This document shows positions 1 to 7,746 of a stretch of DNA of 64,000 nt, one piece after another (the first letter of the stretch is position 1; every line of letters starts with the position of its first letter). The stretch is from NCBI GenBank assembly GCA_943846755.1, contig OX044365.1, forward strand, positions 806,001 to 870,000, written 5' to 3'. Both the position numbers and the translations under genes were made by a program. The stretch comes from UBA8752 sp002336475. Its GTDB lineage: Bacteria; Bacteroidota; Bacteroidia; Flavobacteriales_D; Sanyastnellaceae. Under the pieces are notes generated by a model. It had not been told where the DNA came from, searched no databases, and saw nothing but the letters and a program-made list of their open reading frames with translations.

Positions 1-478
1 AGAAAATCCCACTCATCACAGGGCGAAGGTCATCGCTTCCTGCGGCGAAGAGGGTCCGTGAAACGGCCTCGGCCAAGGTGTCAGAATTCAAGGTCACAGA
101 AGTGGCATCCTCGAGCTCTGGAGTTCGGGGAAACTCATCGGCGTGTGCGCCTGCCAGTTTGTACTTGCCTGCTTCACTGGTCAACTCCACACCACAAGTC
201 TTGGCGTCCACCTTGAAGGTCAAAGGAAGATCCTCGAACGTCTTCAGGATGTCGAGCAACATTTTGGCAGGAATCGCAATTGCGCCCTCCTCCTCTGAAG
301 TCACTTCGACCGCAGTGGTCATGGTGGTTTCAAGGTCGCTGGCGCTGATAGATGCCTTGCCCGGTTTGATGTCGAACAAGAAGTTGTCCAAGATGGGCAA
401 CGTGTTGCTGCTGTTGAGCACGCCACTGATGGCCTGAAGCTGGCGAAGTAAAGCGGTGCTGGATACGATAAACTGCAT
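1..478 (-). CDS. dnaN: DNA polymerase III beta subunit (sliding clamp), N-terminal part
   Basis: This is the first ~159 codons of the beta clamp, which encircles DNA and tethers the replicative polymerase. The protein begins MQFIVSSTALLRQLQ and continues LPILDNFLF, the usual opening of domain 1 in bacterial DnaN, and later shows the expected segment with ISASDLETTM. The gene runs off the left edge of the window, so the other two clamp domains are not visible. The start at 478 gives the family's normal N-terminus; an in-frame ATG six codons upstream (496) would add MSYINR and is less likely. It faces away from the small secreted gene at 621, so the bases between them should hold both 5' regions. 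Identity is confident because the N-terminal motif is characteristic. Confidence 0.93.
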   Translation of the reverse strand, partial: MQFIVSSTALLRQLQAISGVLNSSNTLPILDNFLFDIKPGKASISASDLETTMTTAVEVTSEEEGAIAIPAKMLLDILKTFEDLPLTFKVDAKTCGVELTSEAGKYKLAGAHADEFPRTPELEDATSVTLNSDTLAEAVSRTLFAAGSDDLRPVMSGIF

Positions 479-620
479 GCGGTTGATATAGGACATCGAA
501 AATACCCTCGCGGGTATCGCCCACCACTCCTAAAACCCGTCACTTTTTCACAACTGATACACCGCAAGCCGACCACAAGGCGACTTTGACGAACATCGCC
601 CTGCACCGTACATTGGAGCT

Positions 621-977
621 ATGAAGTTTCCCGCCACGTCCCCACTTATTGCAACTTGCCTCTTCGCCCTTCTCAGCATGCCTTTTTCTGCAGCTGCCCA
701 AGCCGATGTGACGCCAGAGGCTGAGACCGTATTGACTGTGTTCGAAGGCCCTATGAGCCGGGAAGCGCTCAATGAGATGCGGTTGACCCTCTCCGAGCAA
801 GGCGTGCGGTTGAATTACGGGAACTTCCAATTCCACCCACAGACCAATGAAATGATCGGCGCTGAGCTATCGATGGTGGTGGACGGCGTCAGCTTTAAGG
901 AGTACGTGGAATTTGTTTCTCCAACCTGCTTTTTGCGCGTCACCAAAGAGTCGGGTTTCAGCCTCGAGGGCTGCTGA
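621..977 (+). CDS. Small secreted protein of unknown function
   Basis: I do not recognise the family. The 118-residue product starts with a clear Sec signal peptide (hydrophobic stretch at about residues 8-24, then an AAAQA-type cleavage site), so the mature protein of roughly 90 residues should be periplasmic or outer-membrane associated. The mature part is acidic and contains two Cys, one near the C-terminus and one the last residue, which could form a disulfide. The sequence SREALNEMRLTLSEQG followed by a strand-rich region resembles small peptidase-associated or FlgD-like secreted domains of Bacteroidota only loosely, so no function is assigned. Its 3' end overlaps the convergent glycosyltransferase gene by 20 bases, which argues for compact packing rather than a spurious ORF. 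Confidence 0.7.
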   Translation: MKFPATSPLIATCLFALLSMPFSAAAQADVTPEAETVLTVFEGPMSREALNEMRLTLSEQGVRLNYGNFQFHPQTNEMIGAELSMVVDGVSFKEYVEFVSPTCFLRVTKESGFSLEGC

Positions 978-2040
978 CCTGTTCCATGGCCGCCAAAACG
1001 CGGTCTACTTCTAAGTCATTCCCGCACCGAAAGTGGCCCTTTGGGCAAAGGTTGTGGCCGTGCAATCCGCATGGCTTGCAATCCAAAGCACCTTCAGGCA
1101 CCTCTACTTCTGCTGCCGTCCCGTTTGATTTCATGGCCGGCAATGCACCAAAACCAAAGCGAGGCGTGGTGCTGCAAAAAACGGCCACCACCGCGGTGTC
1201 TACTGCACCGGCCATGTGAAGCGGTGCGCTGTCATTGCTGACCACGAGTTCAGATTGTGCCATCAATGCCGCGGCCCCCAGCAAATTCAGGTCGCCTGCA
1301 CACACTTTGGGTGCCACAACTCGGCATGCCTCGGCGATGCTCTTGAGCAAAGCTTGATCGCCTTTGCCTCCGAGCAAAATGACCGCTTGACCCGGGTGCA
1401 TCTGCACCCAACGGTCCGCCAATTCTGCCCAATGAGACTGTGGCCAGCGCTTTGTCGCCCACACACTTGCCGGTGCTAGAACGAGTCCCCCTGATGGCCA
1501 GGCTTGAGCAGCTGCCCTGTGCTCGTGGCTCGGATGCAGCACTGGCCGGTCCAACATTGGATTCCACGCCCCGATGAAACGGGCGACCTGAGCGTGATTG
1601 CGCTCGGTTTCATGCCGCCCATCGCCAATGCCATGGGCCACCAACTTCTCTTTTGGAGATGGCCATTTCAATGAACCTTCGAACCCTGTCAAACAGGAAG
1701 CTCCTGAACGACGGGCCAAAAGGGCCATACTGGAAAAACGATGCAAGTTGACGACCACCTCAGGACGGCTGGAACGCACGGTTTGGGCCACCCTAAGCAG
1801 CCGAGGGTATTTGCGCCAACCAGACCTGTTCCAAGTGTGGACGGCACTTAGGAAAGGGTGGTCCTGAAACACACCCGCTGCAGCCTCTCGCACCACAATA
1901 GAAAGCTCGTGGTCCGGAAAATTCCGGTGCCACGACTCGAGCAAAGCCGAAGACAATACCGCATCGCCTAAAAAGGCCGGCTGAAGCAGCACGACCCTCG
2001 CCTTGCTGTCTAATCCGTGGTCGGCTTTGCCTTCCGTCAT
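958..2040 (-). CDS. Glycosyltransferase family 9 (ADP-heptose:LPS heptosyltransferase-like)
   Basis: The 360-residue protein has the two-lobed layout of heptosyltransferases that add heptose to the lipopolysaccharide inner core at the cytoplasmic membrane. Near the N-terminus LLQPAFLGDAVLSSALL is the acceptor-side motif. A mid-protein LVLAPASVWATKRWP and a later SNDSAPLHMAGA (about residues 268-279) are the nucleotide-sugar binding signatures of WaaC/WaaF. The C-terminus carries a small Cys cluster (CKPCGLHGHNLC and one further Cys) that may bind a metal. I chose the ATG at 2040 because it overlaps the dapD stop as ATGA (2037-2040), a typical coupled junction; the longer frame would run deep into dapD. 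The exact acceptor sugar cannot be told from sequence. Confidence 0.88.
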   Translation of the reverse strand: MTEGKADHGLDSKARVVLLQPAFLGDAVLSSALLESWHRNFPDHELSIVVREAAAGVFQDHPFLSAVHTWNRSGWRKYPRLLRVAQTVRSSRPEVVVNLHRFSSMALLARRSGASCLTGFEGSLKWPSPKEKLVAHGIGDGRHETERNHAQVARFIGAWNPMLDRPVLHPSHEHRAAAQAWPSGGLVLAPASVWATKRWPQSHWAELADRWVQMHPGQAVILLGGKGDQALLKSIAEACRVVAPKVCAGDLNLLGAAALMAQSELVVSNDSAPLHMAGAVDTAVVAVFCSTTPRFGFGALPAMKSNGTAAEVEVPEGALDCKPCGLHGHNLCPKGHFRCGNDLEVDRVLAAMEQVSSPRG

Positions 2041-2894
2041 ACAGCGACAGCGTGGGTACGCAGGGCGTCGTTGAGCGAAGTTTTCCGGTCCGTACTCGCC
2101 TTTCGGTGTCCCACAATCAAGGCACAAGGCACACCGAATTCTCCAGCGGGGAACTGCTTCTGACGCGTTCCGGGAATGACCACGGCACGCGCGGGCACTG
2201 CCCCTCTATGCTCTACAGGCTTGTCCCCGGAGACATCGATGATGGGTGTGCTTGCGGTCAATACCACTCCAGCCCCGAGTACCGCTTCCTTGCCTACGCG
2301 GACCCCTTCCACCACAATGGCCCTTGAGCCGATGAATGCCCCGTCTTCGATGATGACCGGCGCCGCTTGCAATGGTTCCAGTACTCCGCCAATGCCGACA
2401 CCTCCGCTGAGGTGCACGTCTGCTCCAATTTGAGCACAGGACCCGACCGTTGCCCAGGTGTCCACCATTGTGCCTCCCGCGACGTATGCTCCGATGTTGA
2501 CATAACTCGGCATCATGACCACCCCTCTGCCCAAAAAAGCACCATAGCGGGCAATCGCATGGGGAACCACACGTACCCCCGCCTCAGCATGGTTGCGCTT
2601 CAAGGCCATCTTGTCGTGAAACTGAAAAGGCCCCACTTCTTGGATTTCCATCTTGCGCATGGGGAAATACAGCACCACCGCTTTTTTCACCCACTCATTG
2701 ACCTGCCAACCGTCATCCACAGGTTCTGCGCACCGCAGCTCCCCGGCATCCAAGGCTGCAATCACAGCTTCCACTGCTTCCTGAGTGGCCGTCTGTTCGC
2801 AGAGGCTCTGGTCCTCCCATGCTGACTCAACGGTTTGGCGCACCGCTGTCCACTTCACCGCTGTTGCGCTCATGACATCCGTCTTTAGTTCCAT
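2037..2894 (-). CDS. dapD: 2,3,4,5-tetrahydropyridine-2,6-dicarboxylate N-succinyltransferase
   Basis: DapD transfers succinyl from succinyl-CoA to tetrahydrodipicolinate in the succinylase branch of lysine and diaminopimelate synthesis. The 285-residue length fits the family. An N-terminal helical domain (about residues 1-100) precedes a left-handed beta-helix of hexapeptide repeats, visible as GAYVAGGTMVDTWATVGSCAQIGADVHLSGGVGIGG and following turns (given here in pieces: MVDTWATVGSCAQIG and VHLSGGVGIGG). The GFIGSRA-like turn appears as GAFIGSRAIVVEG. The start at 2894 was preferred over 2918 because a TATCTTCG box (2899-2906 on this strand) sits four bases before it. The downstream glycosyltransferase overlaps its stop by 4 bp, so the two are co-transcribed. 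It is divergent from ruvX. Confidence 0.93.
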   Translation of the reverse strand: MELKTDVMSATAVKWTAVRQTVESAWEDQSLCEQTATQEAVEAVIAALDAGELRCAEPVDDGWQVNEWVKKAVVLYFPMRKMEIQEVGPFQFHDKMALKRNHAEAGVRVVPHAIARYGAFLGRGVVMMPSYVNIGAYVAGGTMVDTWATVGSCAQIGADVHLSGGVGIGGVLEPLQAAPVIIEDGAFIGSRAIVVEGVRVGKEAVLGAGVVLTASTPIIDVSGDKPVEHRGAVPARAVVIPGTRQKQFPAGEFGVPCALIVGHRKASTDRKTSLNDALRTHAVAV

Positions 2895-2898
2895 GTGG

Positions 2899-2906
2899 CG
2901 AAGATA
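2899..2906 (-). promoter_or_regulatory. Putative -7 box (TATCTTCG) of dapD
   Basis: TATCTTCG matches the Bacteroidota -7 element TAnnTTTG except for C in place of the third T. It ends four bases before the dapD ATG, so the transcript would start at or just before the start codon. No convincing -33 TTTG was seen. Confidence 0.4.
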
Positions 2907-2920
2907 CCCGGTCACCAAGG

Positions 2921-2928
2921 TACCTTCG
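2921..2928 (+). promoter_or_regulatory. Putative -7 box (TACCTTCG) of ruvX
   Basis: TACCTTCG lies four bases before the GTG start of ruvX and back to back with the dapD box, giving a compact divergent promoter pair in about 30 bases. It is the same TTCG variant of the Bacteroidota -7 element seen at several other starts here. Confidence 0.4.
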
Positions 2929-2932
2929 CACT

Positions 2933-3346
2933 GTGCCCCGCTTCATCGCATTTGATTTCGGTACCCGACGCATCGGCATTGCCATCACGGACAGTGGGGC
3001 CATGATTGCGGCGCCTGAATGCACGTGCAGCCCCCAAGAATGGCCCAAAGTTGTGGACCGCCTTTTCCATGCCGAACCCTGCGCCGGCCTTGTTGTAGGA
3101 AAACCAGGACTCATCTCAGGCGATGAGACGCACAGTTCAAGAGACATTGAGGACTTTGCCGCGGCCTTGCGCAAGCGCTATCCCGACACCCCGCTTCATT
3201 TTGCAGACGAGGACTACAGCAGCCGAGAAGCGTCCGCTGCAATGGTCATGGGCGGCATGAGGAAATCCAAGCGCCGGGAAAAAGGCAACCTGGACAAGGT
3301 CGCCGCAGCCATTATTCTACAGCGGTTTCTCGACCAGCGCAGCTGA
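2933..3346 (+). CDS. ruvX: Putative pre-16S rRNA nuclease / Holliday junction resolvase-like protein
   Basis: The 137-residue product is a YqgF/RuvX RNase H-fold protein, known to process the 5' end of 16S rRNA and historically called a Holliday junction resolvase. It opens with FDFGTRRIGIA (residues 7-17), holding the first catalytic Asp. VVGKPGLISGDE (near residue 55) and FADEDYSS (near residue 95) follow, and the C-terminus has KVAAAIILQRFL with the usual NLDKVAA helix carrying the last acidic residue. The start codon is GTG; no ATG lies closer. The gene is divergent from dapD and convergent with the small HAD gene, ending nine bases before that gene's stop. Length and motif order fit the family well. 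Confidence 0.9.
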   Translation: MPRFIAFDFGTRRIGIAITDSGAMIAAPECTCSPQEWPKVVDRLFHAEPCAGLVVGKPGLISGDETHSSRDIEDFAAALRKRYPDTPLHFADEDYSSREASAAMVMGGMRKSKRREKGNLDKVAAAIILQRFLDQRS

Positions 3347-3354
3347 TTTGGCGT

Positions 3355-3801
3355 TCAGTCGGACTCATTGCCCTTGAACACTTCAATTTCGCGGGTGGTC
3401 TTGACCAGCTGGGTGAACCTGTCTACGTAGCGGGTGGCCCGCACCACGTGGTTGTCAATCCAATGGTAATTGCCTCCACGGGGCTTGCCCATGAGCAGAC
3501 CGTTGTATTTGAACCCGTGATGTTGCAACCAGGTTTCGGTCACCTCCCGGTGATCTTCTGTCCTGCTGGTAAAGAAGGTGATGATGTGGCCCTCGTCAAA
3601 CCATCCATTCAATGTGGCCAAAGCATCGGGAAACGGCGCACAAGTGGCCATCCGCTCCGGCTGCTCATTTGGCACGTCTTCAGTGATGGTGCCATCAATG
3701 TCGATGAGGAAGTTCTTGACTTCTTCCGAAAGTTGAGGGGAAGCAGCGCGGCCATCGGCATCTTGGGCTGCATGGAGGGAATGTTCTTTGTTGTCTTTCA
3801 T
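3355..3801 (-). CDS. Small HAD-superfamily protein (phosphatase-like)
   Basis: The 148-residue protein contains FLIDIDGTITED (residues 31-42) with the two HAD Asp residues D34 and D36, then FFTSRTEDHREV with the motif II Thr/Ser near 78, and GKPRGGNYHWIDNH with a Lys near 106 and an acidic residue near 116. This is the minimal core of a HAD phosphatase without a cap domain. From memory, very similar Bacteroidota proteins are often auto-labelled phosphoheptose isomerase; the sequence shows no SIS fold, so that label looks wrong. The first ~28 residues are polar and probably disordered. The substrate is unknown. It sits downstream of bshC on the same strand with 63 bases between, and its stop lies nine bases from that of ruvX. 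Confidence 0.8.
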   Translation of the reverse strand: MKDNKEHSLHAAQDADGRAASPQLSEEVKNFLIDIDGTITEDVPNEQPERMATCAPFPDALATLNGWFDEGHIITFFTSRTEDHREVTETWLQHHGFKYNGLLMGKPRGGNYHWIDNHVVRATRYVDRFTQLVKTTREIEVFKGNESD

Positions 3802-3864
3802 GGTGTTGGACTTGAATCAGGATCAACACTGAAAGGAACATTGCCTCTCTTATGGAACGCCAAG

Positions 3865-5532
3865 TTAATGAGGTCCGCTGCGAATCACATGAACCAGCGG
3901 GCTCCAATCTGAAGACTTATGCCCTTGATAGAAGGTTTCTGCAAGTGCATCTTCTAGCGGCAAGGCTTGTTCAGATTGCTGGCTCCATTCGGACGCGAGG
4001 TGAAAAAAGTGGACCACGCGCTCTTGAGCCTGCCCATTGGGCCGAACCCAATCGTCCAAGCGGTTGAGCCGTGAAATGGACTCTGACTCTTTGCGCTTCA
4101 CCGCTTTCACGGTTTGTTGATCAAGCCGATCCAGCACATTCTCCATCTTGGCCAATGCCGCTTTGACGCTGCCTTCCAATGAAGGATCAACACTGGACAG
4201 GGCTTCCCCAGCCGCTGCGGCCTCTCCTTGCATCGCTTGTTTCCACGACCTCAAATCTGGCGCCTCGGACTGCTCTACGAGGCCATCCACCCACATAGAC
4301 TTGGACTTGAGCAATGCTGCATCATCCAGGCCCGTTTTGGCGGCTACATTCGACCAACGGCGAGGCAGTATGACCGCACTGTCACGTGGAACCAAGATGG
4401 GCTGTTCCATTTCAAGACGCGCAAAGACACCAGGCAACTGCATGCCATACGCCACCTCAGCCAATCCCCCAACAAGGGCCACATCAGGCAGCAATAAGGA
4501 TTGATACACCGGCCGCAGCAATGCATTGGGAGAGAAAGCTTCTGGATGGGAGGCTATGGCTTGACACAGGTCTTCTGCACCTTTCCATTGAGCACCTCCA
4601 AGGGACGCCCAGCCTTCTTCAGAAGACACCAGCCGATGGCGGCCACCGGGACTCAAATGAAACAAATTGCAAGGGCGGACATGCACCTGAGGCTTGAAGC
4701 CCGCTGACTCCAAATCTTGATTGCACGCCGAAACCGCATGGTACGTCAACCCTTCGCGCACCTCGCGCTGCATCACCTCAACGAATGTGGCTTTGAAAGC
4801 AGGATCATCGCCATCGATTACGACCAATTGATCCGGACCGAACATGGCATGCACCCAATGGCGCATGGCTTGAGACAGCGTGCAACCTTGAGGGAATTCG
4901 AGGCAGCCTGAAACCTCGGGGACAAGTGACGTTGCGCTTGTCCAGGACGACAACTCCTCTGCCAGCCCCAAGGTGGACATTCTGCCTACCGCCCCTCCTT
5001 GTGGGGATTGGGGAGACCAACTTTGCCACTGCTTACCGTCCCACAGGCTGCGTATCTCGTCGAAATCATGGTCTTCCGAGGCCAACCAAAAAACGGGTAC
5101 AACTGAAGTGCGCCAGCGCTCTTGCAGCCTGTGTGCCAGTGTGATCGCCGTTTGAATTTTATGAAACGTAAATGCGGGCCCAGCTGCCAGGCACAATTGA
5201 TGACCGGTGGTTACCGTCCGGGTTTGGGCATGGTCCAATTCTAGGAGTCTGCCAGGAGGGTCCATCTTGGCGGCGGCGTATTGCTTGCCTATCCTTTCTA
5301 CCAAAAGCGGTCCGAAGTGGGGTTTCCGGCCTACAGCGTCGCGCTTGGCATCGAATGCTCCTTCTGACGGACAATGGGGCCAAACCCCATCGGATGTCAA
5401 TGGTGGCATTTCCCCTTCCCACCAACGTCTGACGATGTGGTTTTCGGGCAAACTTCCGATTAAAGAAAAACGTGAAGCTTGCGCCACCTTTTCTGGGTTA
5501 TGGCTTGTTGTTGAGACGTGCAACGTGCTCAA
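3865..5532 (-). CDS. bshC: Bacillithiol biosynthesis cysteine-adding enzyme BshC
   Basis: BshC is thought to ligate cysteine to glucosaminyl-malate as the last step of bacillithiol synthesis in the cytosol. Family marks are TVTTGHQLCLAAGPAFTFHK, then VPVFWLASEDHDFDEI, and later LVPRDSAVILPRRW; the C-terminal third is the helical coiled-coil region of the family. The open frame reaches back to an ATG at 5592, but that would overlap the upstream gene by 64 bases. A TTG at 5532 overlaps that gene's stop as TTGA, giving 555 residues, and is preferred; a second TTG at 5523 is also possible. The N-terminal ~30 residues do not resemble the usual family start. No bshA or bshB lies in the window. Confidence 0.88.
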   Translation of the reverse strand: MSTLHVSTTSHNPEKVAQASRFSLIGSLPENHIVRRWWEGEMPPLTSDGVWPHCPSEGAFDAKRDAVGRKPHFGPLLVERIGKQYAAAKMDPPGRLLELDHAQTRTVTTGHQLCLAAGPAFTFHKIQTAITLAHRLQERWRTSVVPVFWLASEDHDFDEIRSLWDGKQWQSWSPQSPQGGAVGRMSTLGLAEELSSWTSATSLVPEVSGCLEFPQGCTLSQAMRHWVHAMFGPDQLVVIDGDDPAFKATFVEVMQREVREGLTYHAVSACNQDLESAGFKPQVHVRPCNLFHLSPGGRHRLVSSEEGWASLGGAQWKGAEDLCQAIASHPEAFSPNALLRPVYQSLLLPDVALVGGLAEVAYGMQLPGVFARLEMEQPILVPRDSAVILPRRWSNVAAKTGLDDAALLKSKSMWVDGLVEQSEAPDLRSWKQAMQGEAAAAGEALSSVDPSLEGSVKAALAKMENVLDRLDQQTVKAVKRKESESISRLNRLDDWVRPNGQAQERVVHFFHLASEWSQQSEQALPLEDALAETFYQGHKSSDWSPLVHVIRSGPH

Positions 5533-6608
5533 TCCAGCAGCAAAACAGCACCTTGCTGGTTCCTTCGCTCTTGCGGCGTGTTTCGGGGCCACTCTAGCAT
5601 CCAGATGTACATGCCCGGCTCTAGCAACTGCCCATTCGAATCCTTACCATCCCAGACGGGTTGTCCAGGATCCAACTCTGCAATCAAGCCCCCCCATCTG
5701 GAGAAAATCCGAAATGAAACGGGCAAAACAGAGCCCACCTCAGGCCTGAATATGTCGTTCAAACCATCGCCATTTGGAGAGAATGCATTGGGAATAAACG
5801 TGCCAAATTCAGCCTCCTCGAAACCCTCAGAAGGATCGGGACCTTTGACCTCATCCTGAGCCGGCAAGGGGTCTCCAGGAGGCGGCACTGGTTCCAAGGA
5901 AAAGGCATCAAAGAAGTAATAAGCCAAACTCGGGTTCTCACCGGAACTGATGGAAGCCTCGACGTCATCATCTGGCAAGAAGACACCCACTGTCATGAAC
6001 TTGTAGGGCGCATCGGCTTGAAAGGTGACAATGACTTCACTCCAATCCTCATCGTAACGCGCATATGAAAAAGCAAACACAGGCGGCAAATCCAAGATGC
6101 CATCTCCAAACTGTGACGGTTGGTCTGTGCTCAAAGCAACCCCCAATCCATTCACCGACAAGCCTGACCAAGAAGTGGCGATGCGCTCCCCATTGGTAAA
6201 GGCAAAACTTAATTGGTAATGCTGCCCCACAATCAGTGGTTCTGCAAAGCTCTGGACCAGATATTCCCGGGAAAGGGGTTGTCCTGCGCCATTTCTCTTG
6301 ATCACAGCAAGCCCCGCAATTCCCCGCCCCTGGTATGGGTTCACAAGGGCCACAGGTGTCTCGGGCAAATCACCTCCCAATGTGCCATCCATGTGAAAAA
6401 AGTCTGGCGAAGAAAGGCCACTCAAAGCGTTGTTCCAGCCGGGCAACAAATGCCACATGCCGGGTGCCGATGGAAGTGCTGTCGATGTCTCGAAACCAGG
6501 GTTTATGAGCTGCGCATGCGAGCGATGTCCATGCGACATGCCAAGCACCAGCAACAGGATACACCCTGCCATTCGGTTTTGGCTCACGCCTCTAAAAAAC
6601 TGGTCCAT
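5529..6608 (-). CDS. Secreted protein with gliding-motility-type C-terminal domain (T9SS cargo)
   Basis: The 359-residue protein has an N-terminal signal peptide (hydrophobic run around residues 14-25, cleaved after SHA-like residues) and begins its mature part with LINPGFE, the common opening of secreted Bacteroidota jelly-roll modules. Residues 40-235 look like a carbohydrate-binding-like beta-sandwich. The C-terminus from IPNAFSPNGDGLNDIF (near residue 272) to the end is the gliding motility-associated, type B T9SS sorting domain, with a FRIFSRWG segment and WDGKDSNGQLLEPGMYIW. The protein is therefore likely exported across the outer membrane by the type IX system. Its stop overlaps the proposed TTG start of bshC. 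The ligand is unknown. Confidence 0.85.
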   Translation of the reverse strand: MDQFFRGVSQNRMAGCILLLVLGMSHGHRSHAQLINPGFETSTALPSAPGMWHLLPGWNNALSGLSSPDFFHMDGTLGGDLPETPVALVNPYQGRGIAGLAVIKRNGAGQPLSREYLVQSFAEPLIVGQHYQLSFAFTNGERIATSWSGLSVNGLGVALSTDQPSQFGDGILDLPPVFAFSYARYDEDWSEVIVTFQADAPYKFMTVGVFLPDDDVEASISSGENPSLAYYFFDAFSLEPVPPPGDPLPAQDEVKGPDPSEGFEEAEFGTFIPNAFSPNGDGLNDIFRPEVGSVLPVSFRIFSRWGGLIAELDPGQPVWDGKDSNGQLLEPGMYIWMLEWPRNTPQERRNQQGAVLLLD

Positions 6609-6613
6609 GTCTG

Positions 6614-6621
6614 CAAATTAA
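6614..6621 (-). promoter_or_regulatory. Putative -7 box (TTAATTTG) of the T9SS cargo gene
   Basis: TTAATTTG, one mismatch from TAnnTTTG, ends five bases before the ATG at 6608. The leader would be very short. Confidence 0.4.
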
Positions 6622-6644
6622 CCAATTGAGACCAGTATAAACGA

Positions 6645-6672
6645 GAAGGAGCCCCGCGTTCGGAGCTCCTTC
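6645..6672 (-). terminator. Intrinsic terminator hairpin after the 317-codon reading frame
   Basis: GAAGGAGC (6645-6652) pairs perfectly with GCTCCTTC (6665-6672), and inside it CCG and CGG close a CGTT tetraloop. On the minus strand it is followed by TCGTTTATAC. It lies between the stop at 6788 and the start at 6608. The rest of this 180-base gap shows nothing else convincing. Confidence 0.55.
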
Positions 6673-6787
6673 ACCTTAACCAAAACAACTTGAACCAAAT
6701 CTTCGCTGTGTCTACAGTGCGTCTGCACTTGCATATAGAAGACGCAGCCGAGGCCGAAAATGTTGTTTCTAAGCTTGCCAAAAGGTG

Positions 6788-7711
6788 TCAACGCTTGTTA
6801 ACCCAGCGTTTTTGGATTCCAAAGTTGATCCTAGATAGCGGAGCAGGCCCTCCTGACCATTGGCCGATCACCAACCCTTCCCAGCCTTGGCGTCCCCAAG
6901 GAAAGGAAGCACCGACCCTCAGCCCCATGGACCACATCTTGGCCGGTTCCCAGTCGTTGCGGTTCTCGTCAAGGGTTCCCGCTGGCGAGGGCAATGTTGA
7001 ATCCAGCACCCTGTTGACCTGATTGATCCCCCTCCGTGATTGAAGTCTGCTGCCCGTAATACTGCACCACCAGCGGCGAGGCGCCTTCCTGCCCCCTTGC
7101 TTTTTGCCCATCACCCCTCCGGCTCCAATTCCCAGTGAAAGCGACTGAACAGCATGCAGCGATACGGGAAGGGATAAAGTGTCCAGCTCTATTCCCAAGT
7201 CGGGATAAGTGAAGCGGATCAATTGTTGCAGCCCTCCTTCCCCATCTGACTCCAGCTTGTAAAGGCTGTCGTTCAAAAAAGATGCGTCATATGACCACGC
7301 ATTCCAAGCAGAAAAAGCCCCCTCACATCTAAAAAACATGCGCTCAGCGCTCCATTCCAAGGCAGCAAGTACAGTGGCAGAGGGACGTGCGCCCTTTTCA
7401 ATGAACCGAGACACATGCTGCCCCAAAGCGCTGTTGGATGACCATCCTACACCGGGGGCCATGCCCCAAACCAGAGCGGGGCTTCGCCGAGATAAATTGC
7501 GGACTTTCTTGCGTGCATCAGGGGAAGAAATGGGCTCCTGCGACACTTCTAATTCAAGCGCCAATGGCACGCCATCAACAGTGATGGTATCCTTGTGCAC
7601 CGGTCTTAACGCCTGTGCCTGCCCGGCGGACAGGAACAGAATAAACAACACCGTATTCCAGCCTTTCGGCTTAAAGAAAGGGGCTGGAATGGCACCATCC
7701 AGCTTTCCCAT
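6788..7711 (-). CDS. Exported protein of unknown function, possible outer-membrane barrel
   Basis: I do not recognise the family. The product (307 residues from the ATG at 7711) has a Sec-type signal around WNTVLFILFLSAGQAQA. The mature part has alternating hydrophobic and polar strands with many glycines, for example LSLGIGAGGVMG and GLRVGASFPWG, and ends ...GIQKRW followed by a short basic tail. That pattern fits an outer-membrane beta-barrel of the type found beside anti-sigma genes, but this is only an inference. The frame extends to a GTG at 7741; the ATG at 7711 gives a better signal peptide. It follows the putative anti-sigma gene on the same strand and probably belongs to the sigma factor operon. 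Confidence 0.65.
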   Translation of the reverse strand: MGKLDGAIPAPFFKPKGWNTVLFILFLSAGQAQALRPVHKDTITVDGVPLALELEVSQEPISSPDARKKVRNLSRRSPALVWGMAPGVGWSSNSALGQHVSRFIEKGARPSATVLAALEWSAERMFFRCEGAFSAWNAWSYDASFLNDSLYKLESDGEGGLQQLIRFTYPDLGIELDTLSLPVSLHAVQSLSLGIGAGGVMGKKQGGRKAPRRWWCSITGSRLQSRRGINQVNRVLDSTLPSPAGTLDENRNDWEPAKMWSMGLRVGASFPWGRQGWEGLVIGQWSGGPAPLSRINFGIQKRWVNKR

Positions 7712-7746
7712 TATGGTTGTGAATCGCAGGTCGCTGTGCACAAGAC

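Noticed and set aside
6672..7022. Plus-strand frame of 110 codons covering the gap after the 6788 stop
   Set aside because: Most of it lies antisense to the exported protein gene, with no domain or start signal.
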